Shown piece after piece: positions 1-7,928 of a DNA stretch of 51,211 nucleotides. Positions within the stretch are counted from its first letter, which is position 1. Each line of letters begins with the position of its first letter. The notes beneath the pieces are model-generated. The model was given only the letters and a program-made list of their open reading frames with translations, was not told the origin of the DNA and searched no databases. The DNA comes from an uncultured Alphaproteobacteria bacterium (GTDB lineage Bacteria > Pseudomonadota > Alphaproteobacteria > Methylaequorales > Methylaequoraceae): assembly GCA_902595755.1 (NCBI GenBank), contig CACJRF010000001.1, positions 129,447 to 180,657 of the forward strand. Direction: 5' to 3'. A program made the position numbers and the translations under genes.

Positions 1-219
1 ATTCATATTAGCTCAATAAAGCTTGAGCAAGGTGTTTCCCCTACGATAACAGATAGGGACTTTACAATCGCTACAGTAGCACCACCAACAGTGATGAAAG
101 TTGAAGAAACAGCTACTGAAGAAGCTACTACAGCTGAAACTTCAGAAGATTCAGCTGAAAAAGTAGATGACAAAAAGACGGAAAAGAAAGAAGATAGCTC
201 AGGGGATAAGAAAGAGTAA
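1..219 (+). CDS. rplY: 50S ribosomal protein L25 (CTC family), C-terminal part
   Basis: This is the last 72 codons of a gene entering from the left edge, in frame from base 1 to the TAA at 217-219. The sequence begins in a beta-rich stretch (SIKLEQGVSPTITDRDF) followed by IATVAPPT and a long tail rich in Glu, Ala, Thr, Lys and Asp. That is the usual end of the long CTC-type L25 protein, which binds 5S rRNA in the central protuberance of the large subunit. The gene lies 16 bp before pth, and rplY-pth-ychF is a familiar order in alphaproteobacteria. Only the C-terminus is visible, so the call rests on the tail and the neighbours. Confidence 0.8.
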   Translation: MHISSIKLEQGVSPTITDRDFTIATVAPPTVMKVEETATEEATTAETSEDSAEKVDDKKTEKKEDSSGDKKE

Positions 220-235
220 CAAACTTATTTAATGA

Positions 236-805
236 ATGATAATACTGTCTGGTTTAGGTAACCCTGGAAAAGAATATAACGGAACTCGTCATAATATAGG
301 TTTCGATTTAATAAATTGCTTACATAGACATTATAACTTTCCAGAATTCAGAAAAAAATTTGATGGTTTATTTTCAAAGTCCGAAATATTGGGTCAAGAA
401 GTAGTAATGTTTAAGCCTGAAAAATTTATGAATTTATCAGGAAAGCCAATTAGGGCAATATCACAATTTTTTAAAGTAAATTGTAAAAGAAATCTTTATG
501 TTCTTCATGATGATTTAGATCTTGCATTTCTAAAAATTAGAATTAAGGAGGCTGGTGGACATGGAGGACATAATGGAATTAAAGATATAATAAATAATAT
601 TGGTAATGAATTTCACAGAGTTAAAATTGGTATAAAGAATAATATTCTTATTGAAAACAAAATTTCATCAAGTGATTTTGTATTAAGTAAATTTTCTGCT
701 TCCGAGAAACAAAATATTAAAAAGTTTAAAAAAAAAATTCAAGATCATTTCTATCTAATTTTAAATAGAAACTTTTCTTTATTTATAAATAATCTAAATA
801 TATAA
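236..805 (+). CDS. pth: Peptidyl-tRNA hydrolase
   Basis: Cytosolic esterase that releases peptides from peptidyl-tRNAs that drop off the ribosome. The 189-aa length is normal for the family. Visible motifs are GLGNPG (residues 6-11, with substrate-binding Asn9), TRHNIGF (catalytic His19), KFMNLSG (conserved Asn near residue 67), HDDLDL (conserved Asp near 93) and GGHGGHNGIKDI. The C-terminal tail is rich in Lys, Asn and Phe, as expected from the base composition. It follows rplY by 16 bp and precedes ychF by 6 bp, so the three are probably one transcript. Confidence 0.96.
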   Translation: MIILSGLGNPGKEYNGTRHNIGFDLINCLHRHYNFPEFRKKFDGLFSKSEILGQEVVMFKPEKFMNLSGKPIRAISQFFKVNCKRNLYVLHDDLDLAFLKIRIKEAGGHGGHNGIKDIINNIGNEFHRVKIGIKNNILIENKISSSDFVLSKFSASEKQNIKKFKKKIQDHFYLILNRNFSLFINNLNI

Positions 806-811
806 ATCATC

Positions 812-1909
812 ATGGGTTTTAATTGCGGCATACTAGGGTTACCAAATATTGGAAAATCTACATTATTTAATGCATTGACGTCAACACAACAAGCTGAATC
901 AAAAAATTATCCTTTTTGTACAATTGAGCCCAATATAGGAAAAGTATCAGTAAAAGATTTAAGATTAGATAATCTGTCAAAAATTTCTGATTCACAAAAT
1001 AAGATTTATAATCAACTAGAATTTGTTGATATTGCAGGTCTTGTAAAAGGTGCAAGTAAAGGTGAAGGATTAGGAAATAAATTTCTGGGTAACTTATCAA
1101 ATGTTGATGCAATAATACACTTAGTAAGGTGCTTTGAAGATAATGATATTACTCATGTTAATAATAAAGTATCCCCAATTGAAGACATTAAAGTAATTGA
1201 AACAGAACTTTTATTATCTGATCTTGAGAAGGTTGAGAGAATAATTGAAAACTACAAAAAAAAAAATAAGGGGAAAAAAGTTGATCAAAATTTCCTCGAG
1301 ACCCTTGAAAAAAGTAGAAATTTTTTAGAAAATGGATATTCACTTCGAAATTTGAGTTATTCTGAATCTCAGGAAGAAGTAATAAAAACCTTTAGTCTTC
1401 TAACTTATAAGCCGATAATTTATGTTTGTAACGTTGATGAAAACTCTCTTATTGATGGAAATCAATTTAGTAAGTTAGTTGAAGCATATTCAAATGAGAG
1501 CAATTTAGGTTGTATGAAGATTTCTGCAAAAATTGAATCTGAAATATCTGGTTTCAAACTTGAGTCTGAAAAAAAAGAATTTTTAGAATCTATAGGTCTT
1601 CAAGAGACATCTTTATCAAAGTTAATTTCAAAAGGTTATGAAATTCTAGATCTTATAACTTTTTTTACATCAGGTCCCAAAGAATCTAGAGCATGGTCAA
1701 TAAAGAAAGGAACATTAGTACCTGATGCTGGTGCAAAAATTCATACAGATTTCAAAACCGGTTTTATAAAAGCAGAGGTTATTTCATACGAAGATTTTGT
1801 AAAATTTGGTGGTGAAGCTAAATGTAAAGAAAACGGGAGACTAAAACTTGAAGGGAAAGAGTATATTGTCAATGACGGTGATGTAATAACTTTTAGGTTT
1901 AATGTTTAG
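812..1909 (+). CDS. ychF: Redox-responsive ATPase YchF (Obg-related)
   Basis: A 365-aa P-loop NTPase of the YchF/Ola1 branch of the Obg family, a ribosome-associated ATPase. The P-loop GLPNIGKST is at residues 9-17, followed by switch regions (DIAGLVKGASKGEGLG) and a C-terminal TGS domain (the last ~85 residues, with FFTSGPKESRAWSI and HTDFKTGFIKAEV). The specificity loop reads NVDE instead of the NKxD of true GTPases, in keeping with the ATP preference known for YchF. The last 11 bp overlap the end of the convergent aldolase gene. Confidence 0.96.
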   Translation: MGFNCGILGLPNIGKSTLFNALTSTQQAESKNYPFCTIEPNIGKVSVKDLRLDNLSKISDSQNKIYNQLEFVDIAGLVKGASKGEGLGNKFLGNLSNVDAIIHLVRCFEDNDITHVNNKVSPIEDIKVIETELLLSDLEKVERIIENYKKKNKGKKVDQNFLETLEKSRNFLENGYSLRNLSYSESQEEVIKTFSLLTYKPIIYVCNVDENSLIDGNQFSKLVEAYSNESNLGCMKISAKIESEISGFKLESEKKEFLESIGLQETSLSKLISKGYEILDLITFFTSGPKESRAWSIKKGTLVPDAGAKIHTDFKTGFIKAEVISYEDFVKFGGEAKCKENGRLKLEGKEYIVNDGDVITFRFNV

Positions 1910-2528
1910 CTTTATAATCTTCAAATAGTTTTACAATCTTGCGCATTTCTCCGTTTGATAATAACTTTGTCTGCTTAGTGATCAACAAGTAATAAAATTG
2001 CTCACTTAACTTTTCCAAAGCAATAGATAAATCAACTGCCTCCTCAAGGTTATCACCAATTGTAACCTGACCGTGGTTCGCAATAAGGCACCCCTTTCTT
2101 TTATGTAGAACCTTATTTACATATTTAGATAATTTGTCAGATCCAAATGTTGCATATTTAGAACATTTAATATCATTACCTCCAAATTCTGCAACCATAT
2201 AATGAAATGAGGGTATACTAATTCTCATACAAGATAAAATTGAAGCCCATTTTGAATGACTATGAACTACAGCTCTTATATCTTTATGATTTCTATAAAT
2301 CCATGAATGAAGTAATATTTCACTTGATGGTTTGTTTTTATTTAAAACTTTTCCATTTAAATCTACCTTAGAAATATCTTTAGGTTTCAAATTTGATGTT
2401 TTAATTCCTGACGGTGTAATATAAATTTCGTTTTTTTGTCTGTAACTTATATTTCCTTCAGATCCGATATTAAATTGTAATTGAAGGAGGTATTTTGAGG
2501 CATCAATTATTTCTTTTTTAAATCTCAT
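1899..2528 (-). CDS. ald2: Class II aldolase, probably 5-methylthioribulose-1-phosphate / 5-deoxyribulose-1-phosphate aldolase (FucA/Ald2-like)
   Basis: A 209-aa zinc-dependent class II aldolase. Visible features are GSEGNIS (residues 22-28), ITPSGIK, PSSE with the likely catalytic Glu70, the zinc pair HSHS (His89, His91) and ANHGQV (His152). The segment IPSFHYMVAEFGGNDIKCSK (residues 105-124) with YATFG closely follows L-fuculose-1-phosphate aldolase (IPAIHYMIAAAGGN in E. coli FucA) rather than the MtnB dehydratase. It is the last gene of mtnP-mtnA-ald2, overlapping mtnA by 4 bp (ATGA). In that setting the inferred reaction cleaves methylthioribulose-1-phosphate to DHAP plus 2-methylthioacetaldehyde, or deoxyribulose-1-phosphate to DHAP plus acetaldehyde, as described for the Rhodospirillum rubrum Ald2 enzyme. 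The aldolase fold is well supported; the exact substrate is inferred from context. Confidence 0.8.
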   Translation of the reverse strand: MRFKKEIIDASKYLLQLQFNIGSEGNISYRQKNEIYITPSGIKTSNLKPKDISKVDLNGKVLNKNKPSSEILLHSWIYRNHKDIRAVVHSHSKWASILSCMRISIPSFHYMVAEFGGNDIKCSKYATFGSDKLSKYVNKVLHKRKGCLIANHGQVTIGDNLEEAVDLSIALEKLSEQFYYLLITKQTKLLSNGEMRKIVKLFEDYKAKH

Positions 2529-3595
2529 TTCTTCATTAAATTATCGATTTCTTTTCTATTACAATCCATAATTCCATACTCCGTTATAATCTTACTCACC
2601 AACTTTGATGGTGTTATATCAAAAGCTGGGTTAAAAGTTTTTGCCCCAGGAAAGTAGGCATCACCCTCCAAAATACTACCATTTTTTTTTATTTTAATTC
2701 TTGAAAGTTCTGTTCCATCTCTTATTTCAATAGGAACATTTTCTCCTTTATTAAGTGATATATCAATAGTAGAGGTTGGTGCTGCAACATAAAAAGGTAT
2801 ATTATGGGTTTTTGAAGCTAAAGCCTTTAAATATGTACCAATTTTATTACATACATCTCCATCTCTAGTAATTCTATCACTACCTACGATACATAAATCC
2901 ACTTCTCCTTTACTCATTAAATAACCTCCTGCATTATCAGCTATTACTGTATAAGGAACATTTTCATTTTTAAGTTCCCATGCAGTCAATAATGCTCCCT
3001 GATTTCTTGGCCTAGTTTCATCTACCCAAATATGAATTGGAATTTTATTTCTATTCGCAAGGAAAATTGGTGCTAGCGCAGTTCCCCAATCTACAGTAGC
3101 TAGCCATCCAGCATTACAATGAGTTAGAATATTTATTTTTTTATTTTTTCTTTTATAAATTTCCTCAATAATTTTATATCCGTTCAAGGCTATTTTTTTA
3201 CTATTAATTATATCGTTGTTTCTAATAGTTCTAGCTAACTTAAGCGCAATTTTTCTTCTCTCAAATTGTTTTCCTTTTATTATTTTTTTATAACAAGAAT
3301 TGAGAGCCCACTTTAAATTAACTGCCGTTGGTCTTGTTTCATATAATGCGTCATAAACCTTCCTCAAATATTTAATAGAGGAATTTTTATTTGTTATTAC
3401 GGCTAAAGCATATGCTGAGGTAACTCCAATTAAGGGAGCACCTCTAACTTTCATTTTTTTTATAGCATCTAAAAAATCTTTTAGGTTTTTAAGCTCAATA
3501 ACTTCAAATTTAAAAGGAAGTTTTGTTTGGTCAATTATTTTTATAACACCATCCTCTTCCCATATTGATGAGTAGTTTTTTTTATTTACCTTCAT
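2525..3595 (-). CDS. mtnA: S-methyl-5-thioribose-1-phosphate isomerase
   Basis: A 356-aa aldose-ketose isomerase that turns methylthioribose-1-phosphate into methylthioribulose-1-phosphate. It shows RGAPLIG (residues 51-57), THCNAGWLAT with catalytic Cys160, DETRPRNQGALLTAWEL, and GSDRITRDGDVCNKIGTY with catalytic Asp240. These positions equal those of the characterised Bacillus enzyme. It shares a TAATG junction with mtnP upstream and an ATGA overlap with the aldolase downstream, so the three are translationally coupled. Enzymes of this family also accept 5-deoxyribose-1-phosphate. The related eIF2B-alpha-like proteins lack this active-site pair, so the assignment is firm. Confidence 0.95.
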   Translation of the reverse strand: MKVNKKNYSSIWEEDGVIKIIDQTKLPFKFEVIELKNLKDFLDAIKKMKVRGAPLIGVTSAYALAVITNKNSSIKYLRKVYDALYETRPTAVNLKWALNSCYKKIIKGKQFERRKIALKLARTIRNNDIINSKKIALNGYKIIEEIYKRKNKKINILTHCNAGWLATVDWGTALAPIFLANRNKIPIHIWVDETRPRNQGALLTAWELKNENVPYTVIADNAGGYLMSKGEVDLCIVGSDRITRDGDVCNKIGTYLKALASKTHNIPFYVAAPTSTIDISLNKGENVPIEIRDGTELSRIKIKKNGSILEGDAYFPGAKTFNPAFDITPSKLVSKIITEYGIMDCNRKEIDNLMKK

Positions 3596-4449
3596 TAAAG
3601 ATTTAAAATATATTTTAGTTTTGTTTTTGTGGATCTCTTGACATAAGAGAGATCAGAAATCATTGATTTTCTTGAAACCTCTTTGATCTTCTCACTGCAG
3701 GTAAATATTTTTCCCTTTGTAATTTCATTTATTAAAGAATTAGCTTTATTAGTATTTTTTTTTAAAGTATTGATTATTTGATCAACTGATACATTATCAT
3801 GGTCTGGGTGCCAACAATCAAAATCTGTCACCATTGCAACACTAGCATAACAAATTCCTGCTTCCATAGATAGCCTTGCCTCTGGTAGGTTTGTCATACC
3901 TATAATATCACAACCCCACGATCTATATAATTGAGATTCTGCCAGAGTGGAAAATTGTGGACCCTCTATGCATATATATGTACCAAATTCATGTGTTCTA
4001 ATTTTAAGTTTTTTAAGTTTTCGGAATACCCCTTGACTCAACTCCTTACAAATCGGATCTTTGAATGGGATATGAATAACAAGGTCGTCATCAAAAAAAG
4101 TATTTTGCCTTTTGGTTGTCTTATCTATAAATTGATCTACTACGACAAAATCTCCAGGCTTGAAATCTTTTCTCAGACTTCCCACTGCGGATAAGGATAT
4201 AATATTTTCAACATTCAATTTCTTTAAAATCTCGATATTAGCTCTATAATTAACATTTGAAGGTGAAATGTTATGCTTTTTGCCATGTCTTGGTAAAAAA
4301 GCAACTTTGTTTCCGTTTATATTGCCAACGCACACCTCTGATGATGCTGGACCATAAGATGATTTAACTTTTACCCATTTTATATCTGACAGGCCCTCAA
4401 CCTTGTAAAGACCGCTACCACCTATAAATGCGATCTTAATGGTATTCAT
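3595..4449 (-). CDS. mtnP: S-methyl-5'-thioadenosine phosphorylase
   Basis: A 284-aa family-2 nucleoside phosphorylase that splits methylthioadenosine (and in related enzymes 5'-deoxyadenosine) into adenine and the sugar-1-phosphate. Diagnostic stretches are IAFIGGSGLY at the N-terminus, the phosphate-binding RHGKKHNISPSNVNYRANI (residues ~54-72), YICIEGPQFSTLAES, GMTNLPEARLSMEAGICYAS and TDFDCWH. The Asp residues of TDFDCW sit where family-2 enzymes contact adenine. It is the first gene of a three-gene operon, transcribed 1 bp downstream of the petC stop, so it may be read through from petABC as well. Confidence 0.95.
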   Translation of the reverse strand: MNTIKIAFIGGSGLYKVEGLSDIKWVKVKSSYGPASSEVCVGNINGNKVAFLPRHGKKHNISPSNVNYRANIEILKKLNVENIISLSAVGSLRKDFKPGDFVVVDQFIDKTTKRQNTFFDDDLVIHIPFKDPICKELSQGVFRKLKKLKIRTHEFGTYICIEGPQFSTLAESQLYRSWGCDIIGMTNLPEARLSMEAGICYASVAMVTDFDCWHPDHDNVSVDQIINTLKKNTNKANSLINEITKGKIFTCSEKIKEVSRKSMISDLSYVKRSTKTKLKYILNL

Positions 4450-4450
4450 T

Positions 4451-5215
4451 TTAATTTACATCTTTCCAGACTTTTCTTTTAACTCCAAGAAGCATTATGG
4501 TGAGGAGTATTAAAAAAAACAAGGTTTTTACACCAAGACTCTTTCTTTCCTCCAATTCTGGCTCAGCCGTCCATGCTAAAAAAGATGTCACGTCCCTTGC
4601 TATCTGAACATGAGTAGCATCTGTGCCATCATTATATTCAACTATATCATCCATAATTGGTGAAGGCATTGCAATTTGTTTACCTGGATAATATTCATTA
4701 TAATACATCCCATCACTAGCTTCAAAATCTTCAGGAAAATCCTTGTAACCATTTAGTAGACTAAATAGATAATCGGCTCCACCAGCTCTAGCTTTTACCA
4801 TAAGTGACAAATCAGGAGGGTATGCACCATTATTAGCTAATCTAGCTTGATTATCGTTTTCATATGGATTTACAAATTTATCACTTGGCTTTGCTTCTCT
4901 TTCAAACATTTCACCTTCATCATTAGGTCCATCCATAAGTATATATTCACCAGCAATTGATTTAATCTCATCTTTTGTCAAACCAATCCCCGTTAGATCT
5001 CTGTATGAAACATGTTTAAGTCCATGACAAGATGCACATACCTCTTTGTAAACAAGATAACCTCTTTGAAGTGATGATTTGTCAAATCTACCAAATACAC
5101 CATTAAACGGCCAATTTTGTTCGATTAACTCCATTTTTTCTGAGGCTGAGTGGGAGTTGTTAACTCCTAGAAACAAAAATAATAGAACGATTTTAATTGA
5201 AAGTTTATTTAACAT
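4451..5215 (-). CDS. petC: Cytochrome c1 of the bc1 complex
   Basis: A 254-aa membrane-anchored c-type cytochrome that passes electrons from the Rieske protein to soluble cytochrome c. I start at the ATG at 5215 because it is followed by a signal peptide ([19 protein letters not shown]), has a GA-rich ribosome site (AAAGAGAG, 5218-5225) and overlaps petB by only 11 bp. The upstream in-frame extension to 5299 would run through the petB coding region and lacks any signal sequence. CASCH (residues 60-64) is the haem attachment site, AMPSP gives the axial Met183, and a C-terminal helix ([14 protein letters not shown]) anchors it facing the periplasm. Confidence 0.95.
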   Translation of the reverse strand: MLNKLSIKIVLLFLFLGVNNSHSASEKMELIEQNWPFNGVFGRFDKSSLQRGYLVYKEVCASCHGLKHVSYRDLTGIGLTKDEIKSIAGEYILMDGPNDEGEMFEREAKPSDKFVNPYENDNQARLANNGAYPPDLSLMVKARAGGADYLFSLLNGYKDFPEDFEASDGMYYNEYYPGKQIAMPSPIMDDIVEYNDGTDATHVQIARDVTSFLAWTAEPELEERKSLGVKTLFFLILLTIMLLGVKRKVWKDVN

Positions 5216-6464
5216 AACTCTCTTTAGTACTATTATCGAATTTTTTTGATAACACTGCCGACGAAATACTTGAGGGCAGGTGGTCTGAAACCTTTTCAAA
5301 CTTTGACAGTAAAGGCATTATTATCAAAAAGAAAGAGAAATAGTAAGCTGTTGCTATTCTAGCTATTAAAACATAAATACCCTCAGCAGGCATAGCTCCA
5401 ACCCAACCTAAAATTATACAATCGATTGCGAATAACCAGTAGAATTGTTTATAGAATGGTCTAAAGTTAGCACTTCTGACTTTGTGTTTATCTAACCATG
5501 GTAAGAAGAAAAGAACAAGCACTGCAGCAAACATTAGAAGAACGCCCAAAAGCTTATCTGGGACTGCTCTCAATATTGCGTAGAAAGGTAAAAAATACCA
5601 TTCTGGAACAATATGAGCTGGTGTTTGTAAAGGGTTTGCTGGGATGTAGTTGTCTGGATGCCCTAAAAAATTTGGGGCGAAAAAGACTAAGCCTGCAAAA
5701 ACTATCAAAAATACACCAAGCCCAAAATAATCTTTAACAGTATAATATGGATGAAATGGAATGGTATCATTTTCTGACTTTACATCAACACCTGTTGGAT
5801 TGTTAGAACCAAATTGATGAAGCGCAACTAAGTGTAAGGCTACAACCCCAACAATTGCGAATGGAAGAAGGTAGTGTAGTACAAAAAATCTACTTAAAGT
5901 TGGATTGTCTACTGAGAATCCACCCCATAAAAAAGTCACTATATAATCACCAATAATTGGAAATGCCGAAAAAAGATTGGTTATTACTGTAGCCCCCCAA
6001 AAGCTCATTTGTCCCCATGGCAAGACATATCCCATAAATGCTGTTGCCATCATAAGCAGGAGGATGACAACTCCAAGCATCCATAATATTTCTCTCGGAT
6101 ATTTATAAGAACCATAATATAATCCCCTAAAGATATGTATGAAAACGATTATAAAAAACATTGAAGCTCCATTCATGTGAATATATCTCAAAAGCCAACC
6201 ATTGTTTACATCACGCATAATTCTCTCAACACTTTCAAATGCTAAGTCAGTATTGGCCGTATATTGCATAGCAAGAAGAATCCCTGTAATAATCATAATT
6301 ACCAAAGTGATACCTGCGAGTGAACCAAAATTCCAAAAATAGTTAAGATTTTTCGGAGTTGGGTAATCTCTCAAATTATGATTCATAAAGGTGAATATTG
6401 GAAGTCTTTTATCAATCCAACCTGTTACACCTTTTTGTTCTTGATTTTCATTATTGTTTTTCAT
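5205..6464 (-). CDS. petB: Cytochrome b of the bc1 complex
   Basis: A 419-aa, eight-helix quinol-oxidising subunit. The four haem ligands are visible as paired His 14 residues apart: RYIHMNG / FIHIFRG (His96, His110) and LHYLLPF / LHLVALH (His197, His211). The Qo-site motif PEWYFLPFY is present. I chose the ATG at 6464, five bases after the petA stop, with an AAGGA ribosome site about 10 nt upstream; a TTG two codons earlier would overlap petA by 4 bp but would sit only 4 nt from that site. It lies in the middle of petA-petB-petC, as in other alphaproteobacteria. Confidence 0.96.
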   Translation of the reverse strand: MKNNNENQEQKGVTGWIDKRLPIFTFMNHNLRDYPTPKNLNYFWNFGSLAGITLVIMIITGILLAMQYTANTDLAFESVERIMRDVNNGWLLRYIHMNGASMFFIIVFIHIFRGLYYGSYKYPREILWMLGVVILLLMMATAFMGYVLPWGQMSFWGATVITNLFSAFPIIGDYIVTFLWGGFSVDNPTLSRFFVLHYLLPFAIVGVVALHLVALHQFGSNNPTGVDVKSENDTIPFHPYYTVKDYFGLGVFLIVFAGLVFFAPNFLGHPDNYIPANPLQTPAHIVPEWYFLPFYAILRAVPDKLLGVLLMFAAVLVLFFLPWLDKHKVRSANFRPFYKQFYWLFAIDCIILGWVGAMPAEGIYVLIARIATAYYFSFFLIIMPLLSKFEKVSDHLPSSISSAVLSKKFDNSTKESYVK

Positions 6465-6466
6465 TT

Positions 6467-7024
6467 TCAACCTATCCTTATTATATCATCAGAAACGAAT
6501 TCATATGGAGGAACTTCAAGATTTAATGGTGCAGGACCTTTCCTAATTCTGCCAGATGTATCGTAATGTGACCCGTGACATGGACAAAACCATCCATTAA
6601 AATCTCCCTTACTATCACCAATTTTTTGTCCTAAAGGTACGCAACCTAAATGTGTGCAAACACCAACGACGACTAACCATTTTGGGTTCTTTACTCTAGA
6701 TTCATCTGTGGCTTTATGGATTAGGTTGGTGACATCTGTACCACTGGCGTCGTCAATTTCCTCATTCGTTCTATGTCTAATAAATATTGGCTTACCTCTC
6801 CACATCACAGTTAGGCTTTGCCCCTCCTCAATCGGAGAAAGGTCAACTTCAGTTGAAGCTAAGGCCAAAACGTCTTTGGAAGGGTTCATGGTATCTATCA
6901 TTGACCATAGAGTAACTCCACCACCTGCAATCGCTAGTCCTGCGGTTGTTACGAAAAGAAAATCTCTTTTGTCCTCGTCCACAGAGGATACAGTTTTTTT
7001 ATTTTTTGAGTCGATTTTATCCAT
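6467..7024 (-). CDS. petA: Ubiquinol-cytochrome c reductase Rieske iron-sulfur subunit
   Basis: A 185-aa protein with an uncleaved N-terminal membrane anchor ([17 protein letters not shown], residues 24-40) and a Rieske [2Fe-2S] domain. The cluster motifs are CTHLGC (Cys123, His125) and CPCHGSHYD (Cys147, His150), with the usual disulfide pair at Cys128 and Cys149. Just before the helix is DKRDFLF (18-24). This matches the twin-arginine export motif except that the first Arg is Lys. It is the first gene of petABC and is divergent from hemF across a 46-bp AT-rich gap that must hold both promoters. Confidence 0.96.
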   Translation of the reverse strand: MDKIDSKNKKTVSSVDEDKRDFLFVTTAGLAIAGGGVTLWSMIDTMNPSKDVLALASTEVDLSPIEEGQSLTVMWRGKPIFIRHRTNEEIDDASGTDVTNLIHKATDESRVKNPKWLVVVGVCTHLGCVPLGQKIGDSKGDFNGWFCPCHGSHYDTSGRIRKGPAPLNLEVPPYEFVSDDIIRIG

Positions 7025-7070
7025 TTTTTAATTATTTTAATATAATATAAAAAATATTGCACTTAAAACA

Positions 7071-7928
7071 ATGAAAAAAATTGATGAACAGAAAAAAAAA
7101 TCATCATTATGGTTTAAATCACTAAGAAATCAAATTTGTGAAGAACTAGAAAAAATTGAAGGAATTCATTCGTCTACACCATCTAGATTTCAAAGAACTA
7201 GTTGGCAAAGGGACAAAGATGGGTCTCGGAAGTTAGGTGGAGGAGAAATGAGCTTAATAAGGGGTAAAGTTTTTGAAAAAGCAGGTGTTAATATCTCAAC
7301 CGTTTTTGGAGAATTATCAGACTCAATGCTCGGCAAAATACCAGGAACACAAAATTCAAAGAATTTTTGGGCATCTGGTATTTCCGTTGTAATTCACCCG
7401 TTTTCCCCAAAAATCCCAACGATTCATATGAACACTAGATTTATTGTTACTGAAAAATCTTGGTTTGGAGGTGGTGCAGACATTACACCCACTAATAAAA
7501 AATCTGAAAAATCTAAAAAAATTGCTAAACTTTTTCATAAAAATTTAAAAAAAATTTGTGATAAATATGATCCAGGGGCTTATGATAAATACAAAAAGTG
7601 GTGTGATGAATATTTTTATTTGCCGCATAGAAGGGAAGCTAGGGGCTTAGGTGGGATTTTTTACGATTATTTAAATTCTGATAACTGGAATGAGGATTTT
7701 CTTTTTACTAAAAATGTAGGTGAAACTTTCCTTCAAACCTATAAAAAAATCGTAGATGATACAATTTCCGATCAATGGGATGCTGATGATAAAAAAATGC
7801 AATATCATCGGAGATCAAGATACGTTGAATTTAATTTGTTACATGATAGAGGTACAAAATTTGGACTCCAAACCGATGGAAATATAGAGGCTATTTTTAT
7901 GTCCCTACCACCTTTTGCATCATGGTAA
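7071..7928 (+). CDS. hemF: Oxygen-dependent coproporphyrinogen III oxidase
   Basis: A 285-aa aerobic haem-synthesis enzyme converting coproporphyrinogen III to protoporphyrinogen IX. Conserved blocks include RFQRTSWQRD, GGGEMSLIRGKVFEKAGVN, NTRFIV, WFGGGADITP, EYFYLPHRREARGLGGIFYDYL and the C-terminal EFNLLHDRGTKFGLQTDGN ending in MSLPP. It lies divergent from the bc1 operon, a sensible partner because cytochromes b and c1 need haem. Its last 9 bp overlap the end of the convergent nucleotidyltransferase gene. Use of the oxygen-dependent form agrees with the aerobic profile of the window. Confidence 0.96.
   Translation: MKKIDEQKKKSSLWFKSLRNQICEELEKIEGIHSSTPSRFQRTSWQRDKDGSRKLGGGEMSLIRGKVFEKAGVNISTVFGELSDSMLGKIPGTQNSKNFWASGISVVIHPFSPKIPTIHMNTRFIVTEKSWFGGGADITPTNKKSEKSKKIAKLFHKNLKKICDKYDPGAYDKYKKWCDEYFYLPHRREARGLGGIFYDYLNSDNWNEDFLFTKNVGETFLQTYKKIVDDTISDQWDADDKKMQYHRRSRYVEFNLLHDRGTKFGLQTDGNIEAIFMSLPPFASW

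Noticed and set aside
1899-2528. Annotation of the class II aldolase as MtnB (methylthioribulose-1-phosphate dehydratase)
   Set aside because: The HYMVAEFGGN...YATFG region follows FucA-type aldolases, and no later Met-salvage genes follow; context fits the DHAP shunt better.
5216-5299. A 28-residue N-terminal extension of cytochrome c1
   Set aside because: It would run through petB and precede the real signal peptide; ATG 5215 has a ribosome site and a proper signal sequence.
6654-7031. Long open frames antisense to real genes, such as this one opposite petA, and those at 28922-29221, 37990-38286 and 45593-45862
   Set aside because: Each lies wholly inside a well-supported gene on the other strand, has no family features, and reflects the base composition of the opposite strand.
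7025-7070. Specific promoter boxes for petA and hemF
   Set aside because: The gap is so AT-rich that several TATAAT-like boxes occur on both strands with no convincing -35 partner.
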